DNA from: Gammaproteobacteria bacterium
GTDB taxonomy: Bacteria > Pseudomonadota > Gammaproteobacteria > Steroidobacterales > Steroidobacteraceae
Assembly (NCBI GenBank): GCA_030043215.1
Contig: JASHYG010000363.1
Location: 1-7,481, forward strand
Direction of reading: 5' to 3'
Length of the DNA: 7,481 bases
The position numbers were made by a program, and so were the translations under genes. The first letter of the stretch is position 1, and the number at the start of each line of letters is the position of its first letter. Under the pieces are notes generated by a model, which had not been told where the DNA came from, searched no databases, and worked only from the letters and a program-made list of their open reading frames with translations. Of this stretch, positions 7,375-7,481 are shown piece by piece.

Positions 7375-7481
7375 ATGACGGTCGCTGTGGAGCAGGACGC
7401 GCCCGATCGGGTGCTCGACCAGACCCTGGACCTGGACGCGCCGGATGAGGCGCTGGAGCTCGACGCGCCGGATCGGGCGCG
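7375..7481 (+). CDS. cyoC: presumed cytochrome bo3 ubiquinol oxidase subunit III, N-terminal fragment (3' truncated by window edge)
   Basis: An open frame begins at ATG 7375, four bases after the cyoB stop, behind a strong GGAGGG site, and runs off the window after 35 codons. Gene order (cyoA-cyoB-cyoC) is the main reason for the call; subunit III is a membrane protein without redox cofactors that stabilises subunit I. The visible residues are entirely hydrophilic and acidic, with DAPD occurring three times (residues 8-11, 21-24 and 30-33). E. coli CyoC also starts with a variable polar tail, rich in His rather than Asp, before its first helix, so a polar N-terminus is not in conflict with the call. 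None of the conserved membrane part of the family is visible, so this identity rests on context. Confidence 0.72.
   Translation, partial: MTVAVEQDAPDRVLDQTLDLDAPDEALELDAPDRA
7396..7479 (+). repeat. imperfect in-frame repeat encoding DAPD units
   Basis: Near-identical units reading GACGCGCCSGAT begin at 7396, 7435 and 7462, each followed by CGG or GAG codons and then Leu/Glu/Asp-rich spacers. The intervals are 39 and 27 bases, both whole codons, so the repeat keeps the frame. It may continue past the window edge. Confidence 0.7.

Noticed and set aside
5142..7376. A 744-codon open frame on the minus strand covering cyoB.
   Set aside because: It lies exactly antisense to cyoB, which has every catalytic residue. 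Its translation is rich in Arg, Glu, His and Asp with no recognisable domain, as expected when stops are rare in the complementary frame of GC-rich codons.
1..7481. CRISPR arrays, tRNA or rRNA genes, insertion sequences, attachment sites.
   Set aside because: I saw no regularly spaced direct repeats beyond the short ones listed, no transposase-like protein, no RNA-gene signatures and no terminal inverted repeats.

Overview
This is a GC-rich chromosomal segment (roughly two thirds G+C by eye, with strong G/C preference at third codon positions) from a diderm bacterium. TamB, a cytochrome bo3-type ubiquinol oxidase and proton-coupled organic-acid transporters of the AAHS and MHS types together point to Proteobacteria, most likely beta- or gammaproteobacterial. 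Nothing in the window fixes the genus. The codon style is uniform throughout, and I see no insertion sequence, tRNA, rRNA, CRISPR array or phage gene.

Layout: positions 1-1392 (+) hold the C-terminal 463 residues of a TamB/DUF490 protein that enters from the left edge. A 57-base gap with GC-rich inverted repeats separates it from a convergent gene. Positions 2775-1450 (-) encode a 441-residue major facilitator of the aromatic acid:H+ symporter type. Just upstream of that gene, and on the same strand, is a second major facilitator (4189-2873, 438 residues) of the metabolite:H+ symporter (MHS) type, with an atypical loop 2-3 motif. A strong hairpin begins in its stop codon. A 255-base divergent intergenic region (4190-4444) then separates this transporter from a rightward terminal-oxidase operon: cyoA (TTG start, 4445-5365), cyoB (GTG start, 5367-7370) and the first 107 bases of the next gene, almost certainly cyoC (7375 to beyond the edge).

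How the genes work together: CyoA, CyoB and CyoC are the core of a proton-pumping ubiquinol oxidase at the end of an aerobic respiratory chain. Every heme, CuB, D-channel, K-channel and quinone-site residue that I could align to E. coli CyoB is present, with a constant numbering offset of +10. CyoA has lost the CuA ligands, as expected for a quinol rather than a cytochrome c oxidase. The two transporters probably import organic acids by H+ symport, so they would draw on the proton gradient that the oxidase maintains. That link is inferred from family and position only. TamB is an unrelated envelope-biogenesis gene.

Most of the window is ordinary, well-understood housekeeping and accessory sequence. 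The points most worth a second look are the acidic 'DAPD' repeat at the start of the presumed CyoC, the MHS-like transporter with a degenerate signature placed divergently from cyo, and the structured divergent intergenic region. I do not see convincing evidence for an undescribed multi-gene system.
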